From contig CM051528.1 in assembly GCA_028017165.1 (NCBI GenBank), positions 16,806,302 to 16,870,301 of the forward strand: a DNA stretch of 64,000 nt, given 5' to 3'. Below are positions 22,448 to 31,665 of this stretch, in pieces. The translations under genes and the position numbers were made by a program. The notes beneath the pieces were generated by a model. The model was not told the DNA's origin, ran no database searches, and was given only the letters and a program-made list of their open reading frames with translations. Each line of letters starts with the position of its first letter. The first letter of the stretch is position 1. The DNA comes from Herpetospermum pedunculosum (Eukaryota > Streptophyta > Magnoliopsida > Cucurbitales > Cucurbitaceae).

Positions 22448-25400
22448 ATGAGTGAGCATTCAAGTAGTGATCTAGAGTTCAATCCTGAGCCTGAGAGATT
22501 ACTTAGGGCCAGAAATAGAGCCAAGAAACGTCTCTTTAAACAACCCCCTTTACCTCAAGTAATTGCGGGAACCGCAATTCCTCCGCAATTGTCTCAAGAA
22601 GAAATGGCTGGAATAATTCCAAATCCGGTGCCTGTCACTCGCAATCCCATCGAAATAGCGAATGACAAGGATAGCGCCATACTCTCTTACTTAGTACCTA
22701 TGCCTGGGGAGCTGAACCCCAGCATAATCCGTCCTGAAATCACTGCCCACTCATTCGAGTTAAAGCCAGTGATGTTCCAAATGTTGTCCACTGTGGGACA
22801 ATTCTTTGGAGTGGAAAATGAGGACCCCCACAACCATCTTAGAAACTTCTTAGTAGTAAGTGATACATTCATCATCCCTGGAGTTTCCCAAGAAGCCTTG
22901 AGGCTATACCTTTTCCCTTACTCTTTGAGGGACAAAGCCAAAACATGGTTGAACTCATTACCTTCAGGATCAGTCCTTAATTGGACAGACTTAGCAGAGA
23001 AATTCCTAGTCAAATACTTCCCACCTGATAGGAATTCTACCTTTCGTGATGACATAATCAAGTTCAAACAAGCTGACACTGAGTCTCTTCACGAAGCTTG
23101 GACAAGGTTTAAAGATCTTCTTCTTAAATGTCCACACCATGGCATCCCATGGTGTATCCAAATAGAGGTCTTTTTCAAAGGATGCAACCCCAACACTAGA
23201 CAAGTCTTAAACTCATCTGCTGGAGGTTCCATGTTGTCCAAGAGTTACAACGAGGCCTATGAGATCTTGGAGAAGATCTCAGCATCTCACTGTAGGTGGT
23301 CAGATGATCCAGTTGAGCCAACTAGAGCTCAAGACAAGGATGCTCTAAGTGCAATGAGCAGCCAAATAAATGCCCTGACCAACCTAGTTAAGCAAATGGC
23401 TCAAACCAATCTCCAAACAAGTGTCAACACCGCTACAGCCATGTCAATGGGCACCCAGCCAAGTCAAGGTGAGACACTTATCTGTGGATTCTGTGGGGAA
23501 GGGCACCCGTATGAATACTGCCCTGGGAATCCAGCCTCAGTCTGCTATGTTGGAAGCCAACAGCAGCCTAGGAACAACCCCTATTCCAATACTTACAACC
23601 CTGGTTGGAGGAACCACCCAAACCTGTCATGGGGTGGCCAACAGAATGCTAACCAAAATCCTAACCAACCAAGGCCGAGTGGAACACCTGGTTTCACTCC
23701 TCAACATAACCAATCCATGTATCAAAAACCATACAACCAACCTGTAGGGTCTTCTGTAGAAAACTTACTCAAGGAATACATAGCCAAGAATGATGCCACA
23801 CTACAGAGTCAGCAAGCCACTCTTAGGAGCCTAGAGAACCAAATAGGGCAACTAGCCAATGAAATCAAAAGTAGGCCCCAAGGTAGACTTCCTGCTGACA
23901 CTGAAGTGCCAAGGAGAGATGGTAAAGAACAAGTTCAAGCAATTGAACTTAGAAGTGGTAGACCATTGGTAAGCAACACCAAGGACACACCAAAGAGAGT
24001 AGAGAACACTGAGTCTAGTGCTCCACTGGAGTCTCTGCCAAACCAAGGTCCACCACCAACAAGCACATCAGGAGCAAGGCTGGAGCCAATCATAGAAGAG
24101 ATAGAAGAAATTCCAAGGCCTCCACCTATCCTAAGGCGACCTGATGTGCCTGCATATGTGCCACCACCTCCATTCCCTAGAAGGCTAAAGAAAAAACAAG
24201 AACAGGAAGTGCACTTTAATAAATTTCTAGAAATTCTTAAACAAGTGCATGTTAATATTTCTTTTGTAGAAGTTTTACAGTCTATGCCTTCTTATGTAAA
24301 GTTTTTGAAGGATATTATAACTAACAAGAGAATAATTGGTGAGTTTGAAACAGTCAATCTCACTGAGGAGTGCAGTGCTATACTCCAGAACAAGCTACCC
24401 AAGAAGGAGAAGGATCCTGGTTCCTTCACCTTACCTGTAGAACTAGGAGGCAAGCACGTGGGCAGAGCTCTTTGTGACCTGGGAGCCAGCATAAACCTCA
24501 TGCCCCTATCACTATTCCGCCAGCTAGGAATAGGAGAAGCACGTCCAACCACTGTCACTTTACAACTAGCAGACAGATCCATTGCATACCCTGAAGGTAA
24601 GATTGAGGATATTCTTGTAAAAGTTGACAAGTTTATTTTCCTTGCAGATTTCATTATCCTGGATTATGAAGCAGACAAGGAGGTCCCCATCCTGTTAGGC
24701 AGACCATTTCTAGCCACAGGTAGGGCACTAATAGATGTCCAAAAAGGTGAGCTCACTATGAGGGTTCATGATGAAGAGGTGAAATTTAGTGTTTATAAAG
24801 CCTTAAGGTACCCCTCTGACTCTGAATCTTGTGCTAGCATGGACATTGTTGATTCACTAATGGAAGAACAATTGGAGCATGAGTTGTTGACTAAGCATGC
24901 TAATAACTATGTAGAATTAGAATTAACTGACTTAAACATAGCTGAGATAATGGACATACCTGTAAATAACCCTCAGCATGTTTGTATGAATATTGATTTA
25001 ACTGAAAATTCTTTGAATCCACTAAAACCATCCATTGAGCATCCACCTGTCTTAGAATTAAAACCTCTCCCCACTCACCTCAAGTATGCATATCTAGGAA
25101 GTAATGATACTTTGCCTGTAATTATTTCCTCTAAATTAAGTGAAAAGCATGAGGTTGAACTGATATTATTACTTAAGCAACATAGGAAGGCTAATGCATG
25201 GACTATTGCTGATATTAGAGGCATTAGCCCTTCTTATTGCATGCATAAGATTATATTAGAGGAAGAGCACACACCTAGAGTAGATCACCAACGTAGGCTG
25301 AACCCCTCTATGAAAGAGGTAGTTAAAAAGGAAATAATAAAATGGTTAGATGCTGGTGTGATCTTCCCCATAGCTAGTAGCCAGTGGGTGAGCCCTATAC

Positions 25401-27949
25401 AATGTGTACCTAAGAAGGGGGTGATGACTGTGGTAGTCAATGAGAACAACGAACTGATTCCAACTAGGACTGTCACAGGATGGAGAGTTTGCATGGATTA
25501 TAGGAAACTAAATAAAGAAACCAAAAAAGACCATTTCCCTCTACCATTCATCGACCAGATGCTAGATAGGAGAGCTGGTAGAGCCTACTACTGTTTCTTA
25601 GACGGTTATTCAGGGTATAACCAGATTACTATAGACCCTAAGGACCAAGAGAAGACTACCTTCACTTGCCCTTTTGGAACTTTTGCCTTTCGCAGAATGC
25701 CTTTTGGCTTATGCAATGCACCGGCAACTTTCCAAAGATGCATATTGGCAATCTTCTCTGATTTGGATGAGTCCATGATAGAGATATTCATGGATGATTT
25801 CTCAGTCTTTGGGGATTCATTTACAAACTGTCTAGAGAACCTAGGACAAGTCATGGCTAGGTGTGAGGAGACCAACCTAGTCCTAAATTGGGAAAAGTGC
25901 CATTTCATGGTGGATGAGGGGATTGTCTTAGGTCATAGAGTGTCGAGGGCAGGTGTAGAAGTTGACAGGGAAAAAATTGAAATAATAGAGAAATTGGTAG
26001 AACCCCAAAATGTCAAGGCCATTAGAAGTTTCTTAGGGCATGCTGGTTTCTATAGAAGGTTCATTAAGGACTTTTCTAAGATCTCCAAGCCTCTATGTGA
26101 GCTTCTAGAGCTAAACAAACCATTCATTTTCTCTGAAGAGTGTGTCCTAGCTTGGAAAACCCTTAAGAGAGCACTAGTCACAGCACCTATTATAGTAGGG
26201 CCAAATTGGGATCTCCCATTTGAGATGTTATGTGATGCTAGTGACTATGCTGTAGGGGTTATGTTAGGACAGAAGATTGACAAGTTAACACACCCTGTCT
26301 ATTATGCTAGTAAGACACTTAATGAGGCACAATGCAACTACACAACCACTGAGAAAGAAATGCTAGCTGTAGTGTTTGCTTGTGAGAAATTTAGGAACTA
26401 TATTGTAGGCACTAGGACAATCGTGTACACTGACCATTCTGCTTTAAAATACCGTATGAGGAAGGCTGATGCTAAGCCTAGGTTGATTAGGTGGGTACTG
26501 CTGCTGCAAGAGTTTGATCTAGACATTAGAGATAAGAAAGGAAGTGAAAATGTGGTTGCGGATCATCTTTCTAGATTGCAGCATAATTGCGAAAAAATTG
26601 CGGAACCCGCAATTTCTGATGCTTTTATTGATGAACATGTCTTTGTATTGACTCATCGTGATAACGATGAGGAACCTTGGTTTGCTGACATTGCTAACTT
26701 CCTTGCATCACAGGTACTACCAACTTTCAAGGGAAGCCAAGAGAAGAAGAGGTTCCTTCATGAGGCAAGGAAATTCATATGGGATGACCCCACCCTTTAC
26801 AAAACATGTGCTGACGGCTTGCTAAGGAAGTGTGTTTCAGCTGCTGAGGCGAAGTCTGTGCTGCAGCACTGCCACACAGCCCCTTATGGTGGACACTTTG
26901 GTGGCCAAAGAACAGCTGCAAAGGTATTTCAGAGTGGCTACTATTGGCCAACGATCTTCAAGGATGCACACAACTATGCACACAACTGTGATGAATGCCA
27001 AAGGACAGGTAACCTTAGTCGCAAGGATGAAATGCCTCTCACTTACATCTTAGAGTTGGAGCTCTTTGATGTGTGGGGCATTGACTTCATGGGACCATTT
27101 CCCCCATCATCAGGTAACCTTTACATATTAGTGGCAGTAGACTATGTATCCAAGTGGGTAGAGGCCATAGCATGTCCCAATAATGATGCCAAAACAGTCA
27201 TAAAATTCTTGCATAGGCACATTTTTACTAGGTTTGGAACACCACGTGCTATCATTAGTGATGAGGGGACACATTTCATTAATAAGGCTATGGAGAGAGT
27301 GTTGGCTAAGTATAACATTAGACATAGAGTAGCCACTCCCTATCACCCACACTCGAATGGTCAGGCTGAAATTTCTAATAGGGAGATTAAGAACATCCTA
27401 GAAAAAGTGGTCAAACCTAATAGAAAGGACTGGTCATTTAAACTCGAGGATGCACTTTGGGCGTATAGAACTGCATATAAGACACCCCTAGGTATGTCTC
27501 CTTACCGACTTGTGTATGGTAAAGCTTGTCATCTTTCATTTGAGTTAGAAATTAAGGCATTTTGGGCACTAAAAGAGTTGAATTATTGCGTGACCGATGC
27601 GGGAACGTTGCGGTCTCTGCAATTACATGAGCTTGATGAGCTTAGACATATGTCTTATGAAAATGCCAAAATGTATAAGGAAAAGACCAAGATTTGGCAC
27701 GACAGTAGACTTAGGATCAAGGACTTTAAGAAAGGCCAACTTGTTTTATTATTTAACTCACGATTGAAATTATTTCTAGGCAAACTTAAGTCTAGATGGT
27801 CAGGTCCGTTTGTAATTACTAATGTGTTTGTTCATGGTGCCATCGAGATAAAGAACCTGCAGCAAGGACAACCATTTATGGTTAATGGTGCAAGATTGAA
27901 GCACTACTATGGGGAAGGGGATGTGAAGACTCTCTCGGCCTTCCTCTAG
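22448..27949 (+). CDS. gag-pol: ATH-3 gag-pol polyprotein, 1833 residues
   Basis: The polyprotein packages, processes, copies and integrates the element. Gag domain: about residues 90-270. Zinc knuckle: residues 346-358, spacing CX2CX3HX4C. Retropepsin-like active Asp: about 677 (CDLGAS). RT: about 960-1180 with FMDD at 1114-1117. RNase H starts near CDASD (about 1260). Integrase HHCC finger: from about 1473. Integrase catalytic residues are D1546, D1605 and E1641, the classic DD35E spacing. The frame is continuous, so gag and pol are made as one protein unless regulated otherwise. It ends SAFL, four residues before the LTET seen in sister copies, through a TAG. Palindromic TTGCGG/CCGCAA motifs fall inside the gag N-terminus (22561-22592) and the RNase H-integrase linker (26587-26615). 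Confidence 0.95.
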   Translation: MSEHSSSDLEFNPEPERLLRARNRAKKRLFKQPPLPQVIAGTAIPPQLSQEEMAGIIPNPVPVTRNPIEIANDKDSAILSYLVPMPGELNPSIIRPEITAHSFELKPVMFQMLSTVGQFFGVENEDPHNHLRNFLVVSDTFIIPGVSQEALRLYLFPYSLRDKAKTWLNSLPSGSVLNWTDLAEKFLVKYFPPDRNSTFRDDIIKFKQADTESLHEAWTRFKDLLLKCPHHGIPWCIQIEVFFKGCNPNTRQVLNSSAGGSMLSKSYNEAYEILEKISASHCRWSDDPVEPTRAQDKDALSAMSSQINALTNLVKQMAQTNLQTSVNTATAMSMGTQPSQGETLICGFCGEGHPYEYCPGNPASVCYVGSQQQPRNNPYSNTYNPGWRNHPNLSWGGQQNANQNPNQPRPSGTPGFTPQHNQSMYQKPYNQPVGSSVENLLKEYIAKNDATLQSQQATLRSLENQIGQLANEIKSRPQGRLPADTEVPRRDGKEQVQAIELRSGRPLVSNTKDTPKRVENTESSAPLESLPNQGPPPTSTSGARLEPIIEEIEEIPRPPPILRRPDVPAYVPPPPFPRRLKKKQEQEVHFNKFLEILKQVHVNISFVEVLQSMPSYVKFLKDIITNKRIIGEFETVNLTEECSAILQNKLPKKEKDPGSFTLPVELGGKHVGRALCDLGASINLMPLSLFRQLGIGEARPTTVTLQLADRSIAYPEGKIEDILVKVDKFIFLADFIILDYEADKEVPILLGRPFLATGRALIDVQKGELTMRVHDEEVKFSVYKALRYPSDSESCASMDIVDSLMEEQLEHELLTKHANNYVELELTDLNIAEIMDIPVNNPQHVCMNIDLTENSLNPLKPSIEHPPVLELKPLPTHLKYAYLGSNDTLPVIISSKLSEKHEVELILLLKQHRKANAWTIADIRGISPSYCMHKIILEEEHTPRVDHQRRLNPSMKEVVKKEIIKWLDAGVIFPIASSQWVSPIQCVPKKGVMTVVVNENNELIPTRTVTGWRVCMDYRKLNKETKKDHFPLPFIDQMLDRRAGRAYYCFLDGYSGYNQITIDPKDQEKTTFTCPFGTFAFRRMPFGLCNAPATFQRCILAIFSDLDESMIEIFMDDFSVFGDSFTNCLENLGQVMARCEETNLVLNWEKCHFMVDEGIVLGHRVSRAGVEVDREKIEIIEKLVEPQNVKAIRSFLGHAGFYRRFIKDFSKISKPLCELLELNKPFIFSEECVLAWKTLKRALVTAPIIVGPNWDLPFEMLCDASDYAVGVMLGQKIDKLTHPVYYASKTLNEAQCNYTTTEKEMLAVVFACEKFRNYIVGTRTIVYTDHSALKYRMRKADAKPRLIRWVLLLQEFDLDIRDKKGSENVVADHLSRLQHNCEKIAEPAISDAFIDEHVFVLTHRDNDEEPWFADIANFLASQVLPTFKGSQEKKRFLHEARKFIWDDPTLYKTCADGLLRKCVSAAEAKSVLQHCHTAPYGGHFGGQRTAAKVFQSGYYWPTIFKDAHNYAHNCDECQRTGNLSRKDEMPLTYILELELFDVWGIDFMGPFPPSSGNLYILVAVDYVSKWVEAIACPNNDAKTVIKFLHRHIFTRFGTPRAIISDEGTHFINKAMERVLAKYNIRHRVATPYHPHSNGQAEISNREIKNILEKVVKPNRKDWSFKLEDALWAYRTAYKTPLGMSPYRLVYGKACHLSFELEIKAFWALKELNYCVTDAGTLRSLQLHELDELRHMSYENAKMYKEKTKIWHDSRLRIKDFKKGQLVLLFNSRLKLFLGKLKSRWSGPFVITNVFVHGAIEIKNLQQGQPFMVNGARLKHYYGEGDVKTLSAFL

Positions 27950-28225
27950 ACTGAAGCGTGAAATTAAGAACGAGAGAGGACGAGTGATTGCTGTGCTCGT
28001 CAATATGAGGCTCATGCCTTAGTTTATTTTTTGCGATTTTCCGGTTATCGTTTGTGTATATGTTTGTATGATTTTAATTACGAATTTGATGTTGATTTTA
28101 TTTCTTTTTGTAGGGAATCAATAGAGGGAATCAAGGAGATTAAATCCAGCTAAAAAAATCAAGAAGATATTGGGCCAAATCAAAGATACGATGGAGCAAA
28201 GATTGACAATTAAATGAAAAAATCT

Positions 28226-28282
28226 CCAACGGTCACTAGAATTGCGCTGGATTTGCAGAATCCGCAAAAATATAGCCGTTGG
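28226..28282 (+). promoter_or_regulatory. Conserved inverted repeat before ORF2 (ATH-3)
   Basis: CCAACGG (28226-28232) pairs with CCGTTGG (28276-28282). Inside it, TTGCGCTGGATT faces AATCCGCAA around a five-base loop. It is 131 bases before the ORF2 ATG at 28413. Confidence 0.57.
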
Positions 28283-28412
28283 GATTTTTTCGTTTTCTTT
28301 ATATCCGTTGAGACGCGCGTTGATCTATACGATTTCCCAAGTATCTGAACTCCAAGAAATCTGCGTTTCTCTTCATCTGTGATTCTTCTCTCCAAACCTC
28401 CACGATTCAACA

Positions 28413-30221
28413 ATGGTGCTCACGAGGGCTGAAAGATCTGCAGCCAAGAAAAGGGCTGATGACGCTGAATCTGCTGCAAGGGAAGCACTGCTTGCCTTGG
28501 CTGATGCTGAGGCTGCGCGCACCGAACGCCTGCCGAAACTGCTTGTCCGCAAGAAGAAGTGGAAGGTAGTTACGGAGATACCTGCTGGACCTTCTGAACC
28601 AGCAGGCACACCCAAGAAGCGCAGATGGAGTATGGCTGTGGCCGAAGAAGAAATCAAGAAAAAGACTCCCTCTGTGGAGAGTCAAGAACTCGGCCAGCCA
28701 TCCCACGAGTCAGCCGAGCGCAGCCCTTCACCATCTACACCGGTTCACAGCCCTGAGCTCTCATCATCGCCACCAGCGCAGAGCCCTGAGCTGCCTTCAT
28801 CACCGCAGAGTTCTGCACAGACCCCTACAGCAGCACAAAGCACCACTCCGTCGCCCACTTCTCCACGGCCTGACCCTGAATTCCCATATGGGGAGTACCA
28901 AGAATCAACGCAGGGCAGTGGGGGGGCTGAGGAAGAAGAGGTCTTCTCTCCGTTGAGGGAAGCCAGCCCTGAGAGTCCTGCGCAGAAGGATGATTCTATT
29001 GAAGAAACACTGGGGGCTTGCCTCCATGCGATCTCAACCAAGGCGAGGCTGAAGAAGAAGAAGGATGCCAAAATTGTCAAGGCCAAACGGTCCAAGAAAT
29101 CAAAGAAAAAGAAAGCCAAGAGGGCGTTTGCATCAGAGGAGAAGAGTGCTGAGCCATCGCTCAAGAAGCTCAAGATTGAGGCTGCTGAGTCAGCCAAACC
29201 AAAGGACAAAGGGAAGGCCAAGCTTTACCCTGAAGATGAGCCTCAGTCAGTGAGGTACGTGTCTTCTGACGCTGAGTCTAGAGGCATGGAGCTGAGGAAG
29301 CGAGAGCTGCTGCACGAGAAGGGCTTCCTCGACAGACCTGCTGACCTGCCGCAATTCTTGCGCGCAGGCATTTCGAATCACAGCTGGGAGGAGTTGTGCA
29401 GACCACCCAATCCGGCTTACACAAGCATGGTGTATGACTTCTACGCCAACCTGAGGAATTCTGAGGAGGGGTTGTCTGTGGTCAGGGGAGTAGAAGTGGA
29501 CTTCTCAGCAAAAGCCATCAACGAAGCCTATGGCCTAAAGGGCCAAAAACATACTGACTATGCGAGGATTGTTGATGAGCCTACTGAAGCCGTCCTGGAA
29601 GAGGCCATTCGAACCATTGGCCAGCCTCAAGCATCCTGGAGCGTGTCACGCAATGGGAGGCACACTCTCATGAGTGCCAACCTCACAGCTAAGGCGGCTG
29701 TATGGTTTTCCTTCGTAAGAAGGAAACTATCCCCAGTGACTCATGAGACCACCATCAACCAAAGCAGATCACTGCTGGTCTATGCAATCATGCGAGGTCT
29801 CACGATCAACGTGGGTGAAGTCATGTCAGCTGCCATTGCTGAGTGCGCCAAGAAGGGTAAGGGTCCATTTTTTTTCCCTAATACTATAACTAAACTCTGC
29901 TTGCGTGCAGGGGTTCCCATTGAGCGAATGGAGCAGCAGATGGCTTACACAGGCCACTTGGAGCTCCCTGCTGGCTTGAGGCTAAAAAGGAAGGGGAACA
30001 TGGAATTCGAGCTGGATAGGTTGGCTGCTGATCAGTCGCTGTCCATGGCTTGCCTGATGGATATGCAGAAGAGGATGGCTCAGTGGGCCACTTACGCACA
30101 GGCAAGGGACAAGGAAGTTGCTGACCAACTTGGATGCATCTTCCCTGATTTTCCCACAAATCTCCTGACTCCATGGGTGCCTTCAAGACCAAGAAGGAGT
30201 GATGATGAGGAAGATGTTTGA
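28413..30221 (+). CDS. ATH-3 ORF2, 602-residue putative plant transposon protein
   Basis: It starts at MVLTRAERSAAKK and is open to TGA at 30221. The first 60 residues are helical and charged. A KKKWK patch follows, then a Ser-Pro/Thr-Pro repeat region (about 95-160), an acidic stretch (EEEEVFSPL), a very Lys-rich segment (KRSKKSKKKKAKR), and the conserved C-terminal domain with AYTSMVYDFYANL, VRGVEVDFSAKAINEAYGLKG and VYAIMRGLTINVGE. No signal peptide or hydrophobic helix is visible. The lysine clusters suggest a nuclear or nucleic-acid-binding protein; that is inference. It is separated from pol by 463 bases, so it needs its own promoter, splicing or internal initiation. A 54-base GT-AG segment lies in frame at 29857-29910. 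Confidence 0.9.
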   Translation: MVLTRAERSAAKKRADDAESAAREALLALADAEAARTERLPKLLVRKKKWKVVTEIPAGPSEPAGTPKKRRWSMAVAEEEIKKKTPSVESQELGQPSHESAERSPSPSTPVHSPELSSSPPAQSPELPSSPQSSAQTPTAAQSTTPSPTSPRPDPEFPYGEYQESTQGSGGAEEEEVFSPLREASPESPAQKDDSIEETLGACLHAISTKARLKKKKDAKIVKAKRSKKSKKKKAKRAFASEEKSAEPSLKKLKIEAAESAKPKDKGKAKLYPEDEPQSVRYVSSDAESRGMELRKRELLHEKGFLDRPADLPQFLRAGISNHSWEELCRPPNPAYTSMVYDFYANLRNSEEGLSVVRGVEVDFSAKAINEAYGLKGQKHTDYARIVDEPTEAVLEEAIRTIGQPQASWSVSRNGRHTLMSANLTAKAAVWFSFVRRKLSPVTHETTINQSRSLLVYAIMRGLTINVGEVMSAAIAECAKKGKGPFFFPNTITKLCLRAGVPIERMEQQMAYTGHLELPAGLRLKRKGNMEFELDRLAADQSLSMACLMDMQKRMAQWATYAQARDKEVADQLGCIFPDFPTNLLTPWVPSRPRRSDDEEDV

Positions 30222-31650
30222 GTGCTAGTTTGAGGAGCACCAAAAGGGAGTATTGCTGTTCCCTTAGAAAAATAAAAAAATCTGCTTTCTGTTAGACCAT
30301 GTGAATTATGCTGTTTTTAGTTAATATTTTGATCTGTTTTAGTTGCTTAGTTTTAAGTTTTTTAATTGTTTAGTATAGCCTGCTGCTAGCTGATTAGGTA
30401 GAGTAGTTTAGTTTCATTTTTAGAGAGCTTGAATGACTGGAAAAAGCATGCGTAGGGGCCTTAAACACTGATATATCTGCCCTGGCTTTATTGCGAAATA
30501 ATTGCGGAACCCGCAATTTTTATTACTGAATGCATGTTTTGGACTGTCTGTTTAGCCAGGCTGTGATCTGTTTAAATTCTATCTTTTGCTGCTACCATGA
30601 CTACCTTATATAGCTTATCTTACAGCATGCTGGATGAGTGTCATAGGACATCCTTTGATAGTTTAAATTAATCTCTAAAAAGCTCAGCATGCATAGCTTT
30701 AAGTCCTTATCTGTCTGTTTTTTCAAATGTCTGCTGCTGTGATATTTACTTTTAGAATGTTCTGCCTATGCCTAGGACTTTTAGATTCTCTTTGTTTTAC
30801 CTTAGACTAGATGCTTCTAGGACAAGTTGGGGATGTGCCACCTCAGACACTCATTGGGGACAATGAGTAGTTTAAGTTTGGGGGAGGCCACCCTAGGCCT
30901 AGGAACATTCCTCTCTCCCTTAAAAACATAAGCATTCTTCTTCTCCTTCACAAAAATGATGAACTGAAAAAAAAAAAAAAAATGAAAAATAGAATAAAGA
31001 GGGGAGTCTCTCTTAGGTTGCTAAGAAATCAGTGCCAAGTGTGTAACCCACAAGTGGCATTGCATCAAAAGGCAACCAAAGGAAAGGCTCCACCTAAGAA
31101 AGAAAAAAGGAAAAAGTAGGGAAGAAGAATGTATACCTAGGAGTTGCAACTTTGTGGCTTAGATGTCCTGTTTAAAAAAGAACTCTGATCCTCAATTAGC
31201 TGAGCACAAAGTTGTAGCTTGTAGGGTTGTTTAGGGAGATGAATGTATGTCCAAATGTAGTGATGCCAGGGTTTAGGTTGTTCTCTTAAAGCACTACTGT
31301 CACTGTTAATACTAAGACTGGCATGACTCTAAGGAATCCTAGGTAGTTCATAAGTAAAAACTAGAAGCATGTACTGAGTCTGGGGTAAAGCTAGGTAAAA
31401 TTTGAAACCTTAGGGATAGTGGCATGATATGACAAAAGCAAGTAGATCAGTTGTAGGGAGTTAATGAAAACAGAAGGAGTATTAGGCAGGCGAAGTCAGA
31501 AGAAGCTTGATAAGAGGATAGTTCTGAACTTAGAAGTATGTCACAGGACAACACTGCTATAGATAGGGATATAGGGGAGTCAGTAAGTGGTTAAAGAAGA
31601 TGAAACAGCAGCCTAAGTAGTCCTTAGTTTGCTTGAGGACAAGCAAAACC
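30222..31650 (+). other. ATH-3 3' non-coding region
   Basis: It is colinear with the same region of the other copies. It holds ATTGCGAAATAATTGCGG with CCCGCAATT at 30491-30519, the stem-loop CTCATTG/CAATGAG at 30850-30867, the CCTAGGCCTAGG palindrome near 30890, and an A-run near 30965-30981. The internal PPT-like tract is degraded here (GTTGGGGATGTGCC). No gene is seen. Confidence 0.75.
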
Positions 31651-31665
31651 TTAAGTTTGGGGGTG
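31651..31665 (+). other. ATH-3 polypurine tract
   Basis: TTAAGTTTGGGGGTG directly precedes the 3' LTR at 31666. Confidence 0.87.
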
